Made by a program: the position numbers and the translations under genes. Below the pieces are notes generated by a model. It saw nothing but the letters and a program-made list of their open reading frames with translations. It was not told the DNA's origin and did no database searches. Shown here one piece after another: positions 32,728-43,515 of a DNA stretch of 64,000 nt (within the stretch, counting starts at the first letter, position 1; each line of letters begins with the position of its first letter). The stretch is from Polyangiaceae bacterium (GTDB lineage Bacteria; Myxococcota_A; Polyangia; Polyangiales; Polyangiaceae), in contig JAHBVX010000012.1 of NCBI GenBank assembly GCA_019637295.1, forward strand, positions 1 to 64,000, read 5' to 3'.

Positions 32728-34044
32728 TCAACGCAGCCGATGGCGCTTCATCAACTCCATGAGGTAGGAGCGATCCATGCGCGCGTCACGCGCGGCTTGC
32801 CGCGCGTTGCCGCCGCTCTTCTGCAGCAAGCGCTCGACGTAACGTCGCTCGAAGTCATCCATGACCACCCGCTTCGCCTCCCGGTACGGCAGCTCGAAGG
32901 CAGAGGCGCTCTCGAGCGAGTTGCCCTCGTCGCCGCCGGCCGGGACCGAGTCGAGACGCGCGGGCTCTCCGAGCGCCAGCGTGCCGAGCACGAAGTTTCG
33001 CAGCTCTCGCACGTTGCCGGGCCAGGGGTGGGACAGGAGCTGCTTCACGGCGTCCGGGGGGAAGACGTCCCCCAGGCGCCCGGAGTACCCGGCGTCGGCC
33101 AGGAAGTGCTCGATCAGCCCCGGGATGTCCTCGCGTCGCTCCCGCAGCGGCGGCACCGCGAGCGTCACGACCGCGATGCGATAGAAGAGATCCAGGCGAA
33201 ACGCGCCGCTGTTGACGTGGCTGCGCAGGTCGCGGTGGGTCGCCGACACGAGGCGTACGTCGATCTCGATGTCGTCGCGGCCGCCGACGCGACGCACACG
33301 CCGGCGCTCGAGGGCGCCGAGCAGCGCCGACTGCAGCTCTGCGGGGAGCTCACCGATCTCGTCCAGGAACACGGTGCCGCCGTGGGCTCGCTCGAAGGCT
33401 CCGATGTGCTGGCGCTCCGCGCCAGTGAACGCACCGCGCTCGTGACCGAACAGCTCACTGGAGAAGAGCGTGGGGGTGATCGCGCCGCAGTCGACCGTGA
33501 CGAAGGGCTCGGCCGCGCGCGAGCTCGCGTCGTGCAGCGCGCGGGCGATCAGCTCCTTGCCCGTGCCTGACTCGCCGAGCACCAGCACCGACACGTCGCT
33601 GGCCGCGACGCGGGTCGCTTGCGCCATCAGGCGGCGGACCGGCTCGCCCTGGCCGAAGAAGTCGCCGAGTCGCGCGGGAGCGTCCCCGACCGCGACGATG
33701 TCGCCGTCGTCCACGCGTAGCGTGGTGGCGCCGACCGACAGCGAGGTCTTCGGGTCCACCGTGGCGCTGCTCGACTGGAGCACGGCGCTGCCGATGCGCG
33801 TCCCGTTCGTCGAGCCGAGGTCGACCGCGAGGATGCGACCGGCCTGGCGGCGCACTTCGAGGTGAAAGCGGCTGACCGTGTTGTCCGTCAGGACCAGGTC
33901 GTTGCCATCCGCGGTGCCCACGCTGATCGCGCCAGTGTCCGACGCGATCGTCCGGCCGGTGTCGGGCCCCGAGCAGACCTCCACGCGCAGGGTCCGGACG
34001 AGCCGTCCGCTCCGCTCGAGGGGAACCGTGCGATCCGAGGGCAT
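32728..34044 (-). CDS. FHA-domain sigma-54-dependent transcription activator
   Basis: A 438-aa enhancer-binding protein. The FHA domain at ~20-110 shows [24 protein letters not shown] and [12 protein letters not shown], the phosphothreonine-binding pattern. The AAA+ domain at ~125-365 has Walker A GESGTGKE (157-164), the sigma-54-contact loop GAFTGA (204-209), and [13 protein letters not shown] as Walker B. A Fis-type helix-turn-helix ends the protein ([20 protein letters not shown]). In place of a receiver it reads phosphothreonine through FHA, so kinases of the same operon are its likely input. It is the last gene of a leftward six-gene set, 38 bases after the kinase ahead of it. Confidence 0.92.
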   Translation of the reverse strand: MPSDRTVPLERSGRLVRTLRVEVCSGPDTGRTIASDTGAISVGTADGNDLVLTDNTVSRFHLEVRRQAGRILAVDLGSTNGTRIGSAVLQSSSATVDPKTSLSVGATTLRVDDGDIVAVGDAPARLGDFFGQGEPVRRLMAQATRVAASDVSVLVLGESGTGKELIARALHDASSRAAEPFVTVDCGAITPTLFSSELFGHERGAFTGAERQHIGAFERAHGGTVFLDEIGELPAELQSALLGALERRRVRRVGGRDDIEIDVRLVSATHRDLRSHVNSGAFRLDLFYRIAVVTLAVPPLRERREDIPGLIEHFLADAGYSGRLGDVFPPDAVKQLLSHPWPGNVRELRNFVLGTLALGEPARLDSVPAGGDEGNSLESASAFELPYREAKRVVMDDFERRYVERLLQKSGGNARQAARDARMDRSYLMELMKRHRLR

Positions 34045-34082
34045 GGGGGCAGCCTAGCCAATTGTCGGCGCGGGTGGCGGAT

Positions 34083-36044
34083 TCAGGCGCCGCTCGCCCG
34101 TCCCTCGAGCACGCCCCCGTCCGCGGTGACCAGGATCACGCGGTCGGTCTCGGCGTGGACGCTCACGAAGGGCGCGGTCCAGCGGCTGTCGCGCCAGCAC
34201 TCGGACCAAGCGGCGCCCTCGGCTGGGGCGTACCAGACGACGCCGGCGCCGGCGAGCCACGCTCCGCCGTCCAGATCGAGCCCACAGGCTGACCAGGACG
34301 TGCCGCCGCCGAGGGCGAGCGGGTGCCCACCCCGTGGCCCCACTCGCAGCACATGAGCGCCGCCCGTCGCGATGGCCACGCCGCGCTCGGGTAGCCCGGC
34401 AGCCGAGACCCACGCGGCCGCCGCGCCGCTGTCGAGCTCCTCGAGCCGCCCCTCGACAGGCCGGAAGAGCGCCGCATAGCCACCGCCGGCGTCGCGGCGT
34501 CCAGTGACCAGCCAGCGCTCGCGCTCGAGCTGAGCGAGACCCGAGATCGTCGTGACCGCCGGCAGCGCGAGCGGCTCGCGCCACCGGCCGCCGCGAAGCG
34601 CAGCCAGCAGCGGCGGGGCGCCGCCCCGGCTGATGACCAGCACGCACAGCTCCGTCAGGTTTCCCGAGAACGCCGTGATGTTGCCGCCCAGCTCCGGGCA
34701 AGACAGCAGCTCATCCATCTTCCCGGCGCCGAGGGCTTGCAGCCGGCACCCATCCAGGGACAACAGCCAGCGCCCGGCGCCGAGTCGCCTCACCATGTGG
34801 ACGGGCGAACCCAGAGGTCGAGCCAGGTCCGACCAGCCGACCCCATCCCAGAAGCTCAGCCCGTCGAGGGTGGCGGCGAGGCAGTGTCCGTCACTCTCCC
34901 ACGCGACGTCGACCATCACCCGAGCGCCGCCGGGATGTCGCGGCATCCAGCGCCAGCGCGCGGGATCGCGCCCCGTGATGCGCTCGGTGCGAACCGAGAG
35001 CACGCTCGCGGTGAGGCGCTCGCTCGGCTGCCCGCTCGGTGGGAACTCGTCGAGCGCCGCGGCGAGCGCTGCCCCGAAGTCAGCGGCCGACTGGGGGCGG
35101 TGCCGAGGATCGGCGGCCGTCGCGCGCGCCAAGACGTCGTCGACGGCGCGACAGGTGCCCGGCCGGGCCGCGAGCTCGGGGGACACGGTCGCGCACTCTG
35201 CGAGCCGACGACGGCCGGGCTGAGTTGTGGCCAGCACGCCGTCGATCGCGGACTTCACGTCGAAGTAGCGCTGCCCCGTCAACATGAAGAACACGATCGC
35301 GGCCAGACTGAACACGTCCGTCGTGGGTCCGATCTCGTCGCGCAGATGGATTTGCTCCGGCGCGACGTAGCCGGGTGAGCCCAGCGCGATGTCCCCGAAG
35401 GTGGAGAGTACTCCGCTCGGGCGGGCGATCCCGAAGTCCGAGACCTTGACGACCTCGGACGCGCCGAACCCGCAGCACAGCACGTTGCCCGGCTTCAGAT
35501 CCCGGTGAGTGATGCGAGCGGCGTGGATCTCGGTGAGCGCCGCGACGAGCTGCTCGAGCAGCGCGGCGACGCGCGGCGGATCGAAGGCGTACCCCGTCTT
35601 GGCGACGGCGTAGCGGACGCGCTTGGAGAGGGTCTCGCCCTCGATCCCGCCCGGAACGTACTCCACGGCGAGCCACGGCAGCCCGACGCTCCTGCCCTCG
35701 TGCTGGACGTGCGTGGAGCCCGTGTCCAGCAGCCGGACCACGAAGGGAGTGGGAGGCACCCGCTCGTTCAGGCGTCCGAGCGCGACTACCTCCTTCTTGA
35801 ACAAGCGAGTCACGATGTCCCCGCTCTCGAACACCACCTCGGGTCGCATGACCTTGAGCACGACCGGGAAGCTCCCCTCCGGGGCGTGGCGCTGAGCCAG
35901 CACTGCATGCGCGAACCCGCCGCGCCCGATCGCTCGCTCCAGCGTGTAGCTGACCTCCGGGCGGTACTCGGAGCGGAAGCTGGCCGCCGCTAGTCCCGCG
36001 GGGAGCGCGTCACGCCCCGACGCGCTGTCGGAGGCACTACTCAC
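34083..36044 (-). CDS. Ser/Thr kinase with a C-terminal propeller-like region
   Basis: A 653-aa protein with no membrane segment. Its kinase domain (~30-340) has IGRGGFAHAVLA, VVLK, HRDLKPGN near residue 180, SDFGIARPSG and GSPGYVAPEQ, so it should be active. Residues ~390-653 are repeated beta segments (CLAATLDGLSFWDGVGWSDL, TEDGG-like turns, VILVTADGGVLEG) that resemble a seven-bladed propeller and could bind a ligand or partner. It lies 16 bases after the preceding kinase gene and 38 before the FHA activator. It is a good candidate for the kinase that acts directly on that activator. Confidence 0.88.
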   Translation of the reverse strand: MSSASDSASGRDALPAGLAAASFRSEYRPEVSYTLERAIGRGGFAHAVLAQRHAPEGSFPVVLKVMRPEVVFESGDIVTRLFKKEVVALGRLNERVPPTPFVVRLLDTGSTHVQHEGRSVGLPWLAVEYVPGGIEGETLSKRVRYAVAKTGYAFDPPRVAALLEQLVAALTEIHAARITHRDLKPGNVLCCGFGASEVVKVSDFGIARPSGVLSTFGDIALGSPGYVAPEQIHLRDEIGPTTDVFSLAAIVFFMLTGQRYFDVKSAIDGVLATTQPGRRRLAECATVSPELAARPGTCRAVDDVLARATAADPRHRPQSAADFGAALAAALDEFPPSGQPSERLTASVLSVRTERITGRDPARWRWMPRHPGGARVMVDVAWESDGHCLAATLDGLSFWDGVGWSDLARPLGSPVHMVRRLGAGRWLLSLDGCRLQALGAGKMDELLSCPELGGNITAFSGNLTELCVLVISRGGAPPLLAALRGGRWREPLALPAVTTISGLAQLERERWLVTGRRDAGGGYAALFRPVEGRLEELDSGAAAAWVSAAGLPERGVAIATGGAHVLRVGPRGGHPLALGGGTSWSACGLDLDGGAWLAGAGVVWYAPAEGAAWSECWRDSRWTAPFVSVHAETDRVILVTADGGVLEGRASGA

Positions 36045-36060
36045 GCCGAGCCCCCGTCGT

Positions 36061-37479
<1,419 letters not shown>

Positions 37480-37520
37480 GCCCGGAGCCTACTGCGAGCC
37501 GGCGGCGGGCGCTCAGCGAT

Positions 37521-40085
37521 TCAGGGGCGCAGGCGAACGCCGGTGTTCGTCGGCGCGACCGGGGCGGCGGAGAGCCCGCCCCAGAGCACGAACTCGGACC
37601 CGGTCCACACGCCGACCCCGAACAGGTGCTCGTGGGGGCCGAAGGCGGGCAGCTCGGTCCACGTGTCGGTAGCCGTGTTGTAGAGCGCGGCCTGCTTCTG
37701 CACCACGCCCGTGGTGTTGACGCCGCCGACGAACAGCACCGTGGAGCTGGCGACCCGCACGGCGTGGCCGTGCTCGCGCCAGGGCGCCGCGCGCGCTCCG
37801 AAGCCGGCCGGTGCCGTCGCGAGATCCACCCACTGACTGGCAGGATTGGTGCGCTTGCCGTTCGCGAGCAGGCTTTGGTTCATCCGCCCGCCCCACACCA
37901 CGAAGCTCGCGCCGTCATGCACGCCCAGGGCGCTGTGGCGCTGGTTCGGTCCCTTGGCGAGCTTTGCCCAGGCGTCGTCGCCGACCCGGTAGCGGTAGTA
38001 GTCGTGGGCCTGCCCGTTGCCGCCGGGGCGACCGCCGAAGACGTGCAGGTCCCCCGCGGCGAAGGCGATGGCCGGGTGAAGCAGGCTCGGCGGCTCGGCT
38101 GTGCTGCTGCCCTGGGTCCAGGCGCCAGTCTGGGGATCGTAGAGGTGGATCTGGCTGCTCGCGGGGGTGGGGGACGAGCCGGTGAACCCGCCGACGAACA
38201 GGACCCGGGAGCCCGTCCAGACGCCGAAGGCGGCCCGGCGCGCCGCCGGAGCGCCGGTGCTCGACAGCGGCGTCCAGCTGTCGGTGAGCGGATCGTAACG
38301 ACCGCCGTCGTTGAAGTCCGCGTTGCCCTGGACGTTGCCGCCGCCCCAGACGACCACCGAGGAGCCCGTCCACACGGCCGTGGCCAGGGCGCGTCCCGAG
38401 GGAGCGCCTTGAGTCGAGATGAGGGACCAGCTGTTCGTGGATGGCTCGTACAGCGCGCCGTCGGTCAGCAACTGGGAGCCGGCGCCGATGCCGCCCCAGA
38501 CGAACACCTTGCCCAGGGACGGGATGAACGTGAACGCCGCGTGGCTGCGCGCCGGCAAGCTTGGCGTCGCCATGGTGACCCACTTGGGCGTACACGAGCC
38601 CTGGACGCAGGTGCGACCGACGCCGCAGTCGGTGCCGCAGCCGCCGCAGTGCTTGGGGTTGGTGCTCGCGTCGACGCACTGCCCGCTGCACAGGATCTGT
38701 GGATTGGCGCAGCTGGGCGTGACGCACTGTTGGTTGCTGCACACCTGGCCCCCAGAGCAGTCCGTGCTCGCGCAGCACTCGAAGCAGCCCAGGCCCGCGC
38801 AGCACTTGCCGCCGCCGGCGCAGGAGGCACCGAACGTGCACACCCCCGAGCTGTTACAGACGTTCTCGGTGCACGGATCGCCGTCGCTGCAGTCCGAGCT
38901 CGAACAGCACTGCCGACACGCAGCGCCGCAGTCTTGCGGCGTCCCGGCGGCGCACTGGCAGGTCGAAGCGCTGCACACCGCGCCCGGCTTGCAGGCGCCG
39001 TTGCAGCTGCCGCAGTGCAAGGGGGACGAGGTCACGTCGGTCTCGCAGCCATCGCTCGCCGAGCCGTTGCAGTCACCGAACCCGGCCAGACAGACTCGCT
39101 GCCCGCCGACGCACGCTTGGTTGGTACCGACCGGCGAGTTGCAGGCTCCGCAGTGCTCGGGATCCGTCGTCAGGGCGACGCACGACGCGCCGCACTGGGT
39201 GAGGCCGCCGCTGCAGCTGCTGACGCACCCCTGGCCGTCGCACACGGGGGTCGGCGCGCTGCACGCCGTGGTGCAGCTGCCGCAGCTGCCCGGGGAGGTG
39301 AGGGATGCCTCGCATCCGGGTTGGGCGTTGCAGTCCAGGAAGCCGGTCAAGCAGCCGCAGGTGCCGCCTTGGCACGCGCCGTTCTCGCCGCAGCCTTGGT
39401 CGCAGTTCCCACAGTGAGTGCTGCTGGTGGACAGGTTCGCCTCGCAGCCATCGTCTGCGTTTTGGTTGCAGTCCGCGAAGCCGCTGACGCAAGCGCACGT
39501 GCCTTGCTCGCAGCTCTGGTTCGACCCGCAGCTCTTGCCGCACGCGCCGCAGTTGCTCGTGCTCGAGGAGATGTCGGTCTCGCAGCCGTCGCTGGCTTCA
39601 CCGTTGCAGTTGGCGCTGCCGGCGGGGCACTTGCAGATGCCCCCTTCACAGCTGGCGTCGAAGGCGCATGCGGACCCACAACCTCCGCAATTGTCGACGT
39701 CCGTTGCTGCGTTCACCTCGCAGCCGGTGACGACGTTTTGGTCGCAGTCCAAGAAGGGCAGGACGCAGGTGCTGGTGCAGTTCCCGCTCACGCACGCCGT
39801 ACCCGGGCAGCCTTGGTTGCAGCCGCCGCAGTGCCGCGAGCTCGACGTGGTGTCGGCGCACACGCCGTCGCAACAGGTCTCGCTGCTCGTGCAGCTGGCG
39901 CAGGGATCGGCGTCCCCGCCGTCCGAGCCGCTCGAGCCCTCTACGGAGCCGTCCCCGCTGCTGCCTCCGGTCGACGCGTCTGCCTGTCCGGACGCGGTGA
40001 CGAAGTCGTCGTCGAGCAGCTGCGGGCAGCCCACCAGCGACGCCAGGGGCAACAGCACGAACAGCACACGCAGCAGCTTGAGCAT
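37521..40085 (-). CDS. Cys-repeat and kelch-repeat lipoprotein
   Basis: An 854-aa surface protein from the ATG at 40083-40085. Signal and lipobox: MLKLLRVLFVLLPLASLVGC. An acidic linker leads to about ten Cys-rich repeats of ~35-45 residues with recurrent HCGxCxxxC and DCNxxxxDGCE patterns (e.g. CNGEASDGCETDISSSTSNC), like the Stig1-type repeats found in many myxobacterial exoproteins. The C-terminal ~330 residues form kelch-type blades (FVWGGIGAGSQLLTDGALYE, VVWGGGNVQGNADFNDGGRY, LFVGGFTGSS, HVFGGRPGG, LFVGGVNTTG, VLWGGLSAAPV). Its start overlaps the stop of the TPR/PEGA gene by one base. It is probably displayed on the outer membrane and belongs to the kinase operon. Confidence 0.88.
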   Translation of the reverse strand: MLKLLRVLFVLLPLASLVGCPQLLDDDFVTASGQADASTGGSSGDGSVEGSSGSDGGDADPCASCTSSETCCDGVCADTTSSSRHCGGCNQGCPGTACVSGNCTSTCVLPFLDCDQNVVTGCEVNAATDVDNCGGCGSACAFDASCEGGICKCPAGSANCNGEASDGCETDISSSTSNCGACGKSCGSNQSCEQGTCACVSGFADCNQNADDGCEANLSTSSTHCGNCDQGCGENGACQGGTCGCLTGFLDCNAQPGCEASLTSPGSCGSCTTACSAPTPVCDGQGCVSSCSGGLTQCGASCVALTTDPEHCGACNSPVGTNQACVGGQRVCLAGFGDCNGSASDGCETDVTSSPLHCGSCNGACKPGAVCSASTCQCAAGTPQDCGAACRQCCSSSDCSDGDPCTENVCNSSGVCTFGASCAGGGKCCAGLGCFECCASTDCSGGQVCSNQQCVTPSCANPQILCSGQCVDASTNPKHCGGCGTDCGVGRTCVQGSCTPKWVTMATPSLPARSHAAFTFIPSLGKVFVWGGIGAGSQLLTDGALYEPSTNSWSLISTQGAPSGRALATAVWTGSSVVVWGGGNVQGNADFNDGGRYDPLTDSWTPLSSTGAPAARRAAFGVWTGSRVLFVGGFTGSSPTPASSQIHLYDPQTGAWTQGSSTAEPPSLLHPAIAFAAGDLHVFGGRPGGNGQAHDYYRYRVGDDAWAKLAKGPNQRHSALGVHDGASFVVWGGRMNQSLLANGKRTNPASQWVDLATAPAGFGARAAPWREHGHAVRVASSTVLFVGGVNTTGVVQKQAALYNTATDTWTELPAFGPHEHLFGVGVWTGSEFVLWGGLSAAPVAPTNTGVRLRP

Positions 40086-41080
40086 CAGAACGCCCCGCGC
40101 AGCGTCGCGGAGGCTGGCCCCACCGCCAGCGCGACGCCGCGCTCTTTGGGAGCGGTGAGCCACAGCGCCGCCGCGGTACCCAGCCCCACCACGCCCACGA
40201 CGTAGCCCACCGTCGAGACAGTGCGCAGCGTGCGGAACGCATCGACGTCGTCTTGCCCTGCGCTGCCCGGCGCGCAGCGCAGGTTGGGGCAGGCCGCGGT
40301 CGCGTCCGAGTGCCGACCCGTCGCCAGCACGCCGCCGACGATGCCCACCCCCAGCCCCGCCACCCCCACGCCGCCCGCGATCCACACCAGCGCGGGCTTC
40401 GAGGGGGCGACCGCGGGCTTCGACCCGGACGCGTCGGAGGGCTGCTCCCTGGCGGTGACGGCGCCGCCGCTCGCGACCTCGAGCGTCAGGGTGCGGGCCT
40501 GCCCTTCGGTCAGGTCGACGCTGCGGCGCAGCTCCTTGCCGTCCGCGCCGCGCACCACGATCTCGTGTTTGCCCGGATCGATGGGGGCGGGGACTCCAAT
40601 CAGCGCAGCCGGCAGCGGCTTGCCGTTCAGCAGCACGACGAGGTCCGGCGACTTGGCCCCGGGGCCGCCGAGCGCGAGGGTGAGCTTGGGGATGCGGGGC
40701 CTGAGCGCGCTGAGCGCGGAGTTGGCTTCCTGCACGGCCTCCTGAAACGCGCGTGGTGAGTCGTCCGTGAGGCGGAATCGGGTAGTGCGCACGTACGCCT
40801 CGCTGGCCTCCACCAGGCGCCCGAGCTGCTCGAGCGCGCGGCCCTCGCGCACGGACAGCGAAGGCGCACCCACCAACGCGTGGGCGCGACGATAGAGATC
40901 GGCGGCGACGGCGAACTCCTTGCGCTGAAACGCCTCCCCGGCTTGCGCGGCGAGCTCTCTGGCCGCGTTGCGGGTCGCGTCGTCGGGCTGCGCGAGGCCT
41001 CGGCCCGCGCTCAACGTGAGCGCGGCCGCCGTGAGCCAACTTGCGGCGGCACGCGCGCTAGAAACCGAGATCCTCGGCAT
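40085..41080 (-). CDS. Exported TPR/PEGA protein with C-terminal membrane helices
   Basis: A 331-aa protein with a signal peptide (AASWLTAAALTLSAGRGLAQ). Residues ~40-110 form TPR-like helices (AGEAFQRKEFAVAADLYRRA). A PEGA-like beta segment follows (DLVVLLNGKPLPAAL, IDPGKHEIVVRGADGKELRR). Two hydrophobic helices close the protein (LVWIAGGVGVAGLGVGIVGG and VGYVVGVVGLGTAAALWL). This architecture recurs beside myxobacterial Ser/Thr kinases. It starts 23 bases inside the upstream kinase gene and ends on the start of the lipoprotein gene, so translation of the three is coupled. It probably links envelope and kinase. Confidence 0.8.
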   Translation of the reverse strand: MPRISVSSARAAASWLTAAALTLSAGRGLAQPDDATRNAARELAAQAGEAFQRKEFAVAADLYRRAHALVGAPSLSVREGRALEQLGRLVEASEAYVRTTRFRLTDDSPRAFQEAVQEANSALSALRPRIPKLTLALGGPGAKSPDLVVLLNGKPLPAALIGVPAPIDPGKHEIVVRGADGKELRRSVDLTEGQARTLTLEVASGGAVTAREQPSDASGSKPAVAPSKPALVWIAGGVGVAGLGVGIVGGVLATGRHSDATAACPNLRCAPGSAGQDDVDAFRTLRTVSTVGYVVGVVGLGTAAALWLTAPKERGVALAVGPASATLRGAF

Positions 41081-42584
41081 ACGGGCTCTTCGGTGCGGGC
41101 GGCTGCGGCGCCTTGGCGCTCGCTGGCGGCGCGGTGGTGGCCGGACGGGACGTGGCGGCCGCTGCTGGGGTCGCCTTCTTGCTAGCGGCTGCGGGAGCGG
41201 AACCTGCAGGCGTCGGCTGCGGGGCCTCCTCGGCTGCGGGCTGCGGGCTTGGCGCGGCGACGGGCGCCGGCGCGCTCAGCACGGGCGGCGGAGTGGGCGT
41301 CGTGGCTGCGAAAACCTGGGGGGCGGCCTGCGGCGCCTCGGCGGCGGGCTCGGGTCGAGTCAAGAACCACACGGCCGTGAAGCCGCTCGCGGCGATGAGC
41401 AGGGCCACCACCGCGAGCACGGCCGTACGCGACGGCGCGGGCTTCGCTGGGGCGGGCGCCGGGGTCGGCGTGACGGTCGGCGGAGGGGGCGCGAGCGTGG
41501 GCACCGAGCCGCTCGCGAGGCGCCCCTCGGTGATGCTGATGCGGGACAGGTTGGGGTTCGACGAGGAGGTGTCGAGCCAGGTGACCTTCAGGGACTGCCC
41601 GCAGGCGTCCTCGGTGAAACCATGCGAGAGCAGCCAGGCCGCCAGGTCCTCGCCCAGCTCGCGCATCGTCAAGTAGCGGTCGCTGCGGTCCTTCGCCAAG
41701 CCCCTGCGCAGGATGCGCCACAGCTCCGCATCACCCGCGGCGTACTCCAGGATGCTGGGGACGTCGCTCTCGATGATGTGGCGCAAGAGCGCGTGGTAGT
41801 TGGCCTCCTGGAACGGGACCCGGCCCGTGATGCACTCGTACAGCACGACGCAGAACGCCCACACGTCCGCGCGATGATCGATGTCCTCTTCGCCGCGCGC
41901 CTGCTCCGGCGACATGTAGTCCGGGCTGCCCAGCAGCGTCCCAGCTTCCGTCAAGCGTCGGTCACGGACGCCCTCGGTCTGCGCGAAGCGCGCGATTCCG
42001 AAGTCCACGATCTTGGGCTGCAGGCGCCCGTCCGAGTCGGACAAGAAGAAGTTGTCCGGCTTCAGATCCCGGTGCATGATGCCCTTGGCGTGTGCGGCGA
42101 TGAGGCCGTCGGCGATCGGGAGCATCAGCTGCACGGTCGTGACCGCGTCGAGCCGGCCATCTCGGTCGAGGACATCCCCGAGGGTCTCGCCCTGCAGATG
42201 CTCCATGACGATGAACGGGTCGCCGCTCCGGGTGCGTCCGAAGTCGAACACGCGCAAGATGCTCGGATGCTTGAGCCGCGCCGCGGCGCGGGCCTCCGTC
42301 AGCAGTCGCTCGTCCGCGCCGTCCGCCTTGACGTCCAGGCGGATCAGCTTGAGCGCCACCTGTACGTCGAGCGCGAGGTTGTGCGCGATCCAGATCGACC
42401 CCATCCCGCCTTGGGCGATGAGCCGCACCAGCCGGTACTTCTCGGCGATGAGCTCGCCGGGGGCATAGGCGTGCCCGCTCCCCGACTGCGGGCCTTCGGG
42501 GAGGGAGCTGTCCGTTCGGACCACTTGAGACAATTGAGCACCCACTGGCATGGGGAGCATGGCACGCGGCTCTGGCGGGACCAA
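41058..42584 (-). CDS. Transmembrane Ser/Thr kinase, first gene of the signalling operon
   Basis: A 508-aa protein. The kinase domain at ~48-320 has IAQGGMGSIW, VALK with Lys79, HRDLKPDN at 171-178, VDFGIAR at 193-199 and GSPDYMSPEQ. After a Pro/Thr-rich linker there is one membrane helix (~388-408, AVLAVVALLIAASGFTAVWF). An Ala/Pro-rich outer tail ends SPYAEDLGF. It is the promoter-proximal gene of the leftward set 42584 to 32728, divergent from 42735. It may autophosphorylate and set the activity of the FHA activator through the other kinases; this is inference from gene order. Confidence 0.9.
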   Translation of the reverse strand: MVPPEPRAMLPMPVGAQLSQVVRTDSSLPEGPQSGSGHAYAPGELIAEKYRLVRLIAQGGMGSIWIAHNLALDVQVALKLIRLDVKADGADERLLTEARAAARLKHPSILRVFDFGRTRSGDPFIVMEHLQGETLGDVLDRDGRLDAVTTVQLMLPIADGLIAAHAKGIMHRDLKPDNFFLSDSDGRLQPKIVDFGIARFAQTEGVRDRRLTEAGTLLGSPDYMSPEQARGEEDIDHRADVWAFCVVLYECITGRVPFQEANYHALLRHIIESDVPSILEYAAGDAELWRILRRGLAKDRSDRYLTMRELGEDLAAWLLSHGFTEDACGQSLKVTWLDTSSSNPNLSRISITEGRLASGSVPTLAPPPPTVTPTPAPAPAKPAPSRTAVLAVVALLIAASGFTAVWFLTRPEPAAEAPQAAPQVFAATTPTPPPVLSAPAPVAAPSPQPAAEEAPQPTPAGSAPAAASKKATPAAAATSRPATTAPPASAKAPQPPAPKSPYAEDLGF

Positions 42585-42734
42585 CGAGGATAGCTAGCGC
42601 GGGGTGAGCGCGGTTGACTTTTGCTGCTTGCAGCAGGGACGGAAGCCTCGAGCGACCCAGGTGGCCTCTTGGGGGACCAGCGTCCGCGTCATTGGCACCC
42701 GCCCCGGGTCGAGCTATTCCCCGCCGAGGCTCGG

Positions 42735-43472
42735 ATGCGCAGTGAACTCACACGGCTGGGATGGGGTGGGGTCGTCGGCCTCGCGGTCACCACCGCGTGC
42801 GTGGGGGGTGCAGCCGAGGCCAGTCACACGGCGCGCCTCGCGGCGCTGGAGGCGCGCGTGACCGAGCTCGAAGGGCGGGTCGGGTCTCGAGCAGCCCCCG
42901 GCGATGCCGGAGCGGAAGCGCCCCGGACGGCGGGCCCAACCAGCGGCGGCGCGCTGAGTCTGCCGGAGGCGGCCCCCCCCGAGCGGACGCCCGAGCAGGT
43001 CGAGTCGGCCTGTCTGGAGCTCAGCGCCGGCGCCTGCGAGCACGAGGCCCGAGGCAAGCGCCTGGCCGCGCTGGCCGCTGCGGGCAAGCACGAGTGGGTG
43101 CCGGAGGCGTCGACGCCGGCCGAGTCAACGGCCGAGGGGCGCGCGTGCCTCGCGCGACGCAAGGCGGAGTGTCGGGCGCAGGGCCAGGCCCGGCGACGTC
43201 GCGTCGAGCTCGTCGCCTGGCTCGACGGCCAGCTGACGCCCGAGCGCGTCGATCACGCATTCACCGCGGCGCTCGTCGAGCGCGTCCGGCGCGTGGACAA
43301 GTTCGGCGGCGCGGTCAACTGCACTTTGCAGTTCTGTCGAGTCCAGGCCGGGGTCGATCAGGTGAACCTCAGCCACGTCCTCGACCTCAGCGACGGCGGC
43401 GGCAACCTCATGCTCCTGTCTCACGGCGGCTTTCTGTACGTCAACCGCCCGGGCTACGCCTTCCCGCACTGA
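42735..43472 (+). CDS. Hypothetical exported coiled-coil protein
   Basis: A 245-aa protein from ATG 42735. A hydrophobic stretch (WGGVVGLAVTTACVGGAAEA) may be a signal peptide or lipoprotein signal (TTAC). A short coiled coil follows (ARLAALEARVTELEGRV), then an Ala/Pro linker and a conserved-looking C-terminal domain with paired Cys (CLELSAGACEHEA, CLARRKAEC, CTLQFCRVQAGVD). It is divergent from the first kinase gene, 150 bases away, so it could share regulation with it. No family was recognised. Confidence 0.6.
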   Translation: MRSELTRLGWGGVVGLAVTTACVGGAAEASHTARLAALEARVTELEGRVGSRAAPGDAGAEAPRTAGPTSGGALSLPEAAPPERTPEQVESACLELSAGACEHEARGKRLAALAAAGKHEWVPEASTPAESTAEGRACLARRKAECRAQGQARRRRVELVAWLDGQLTPERVDHAFTAALVERVRRVDKFGGAVNCTLQFCRVQAGVDQVNLSHVLDLSDGGGNLMLLSHGGFLYVNRPGYAFPH

Positions 43473-43515
43473 ACTCGATCGCGACGCGCCGTCGTGCCGC
43501 GGCGCCGGTCGATCG

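Noticed and set aside
37521-40085. CRISPR-like periodicity in the Cys-rich lipoprotein gene
   Set aside because: The recurring GCAG-rich units are coding repeats with varied sequence and no constant repeat-spacer structure.
37626-40205. 859-codon frame antisense to the Cys/kelch lipoprotein
   Set aside because: Composition is Ala/Val/Arg noise produced by the opposite strand of regular Cys repeats.
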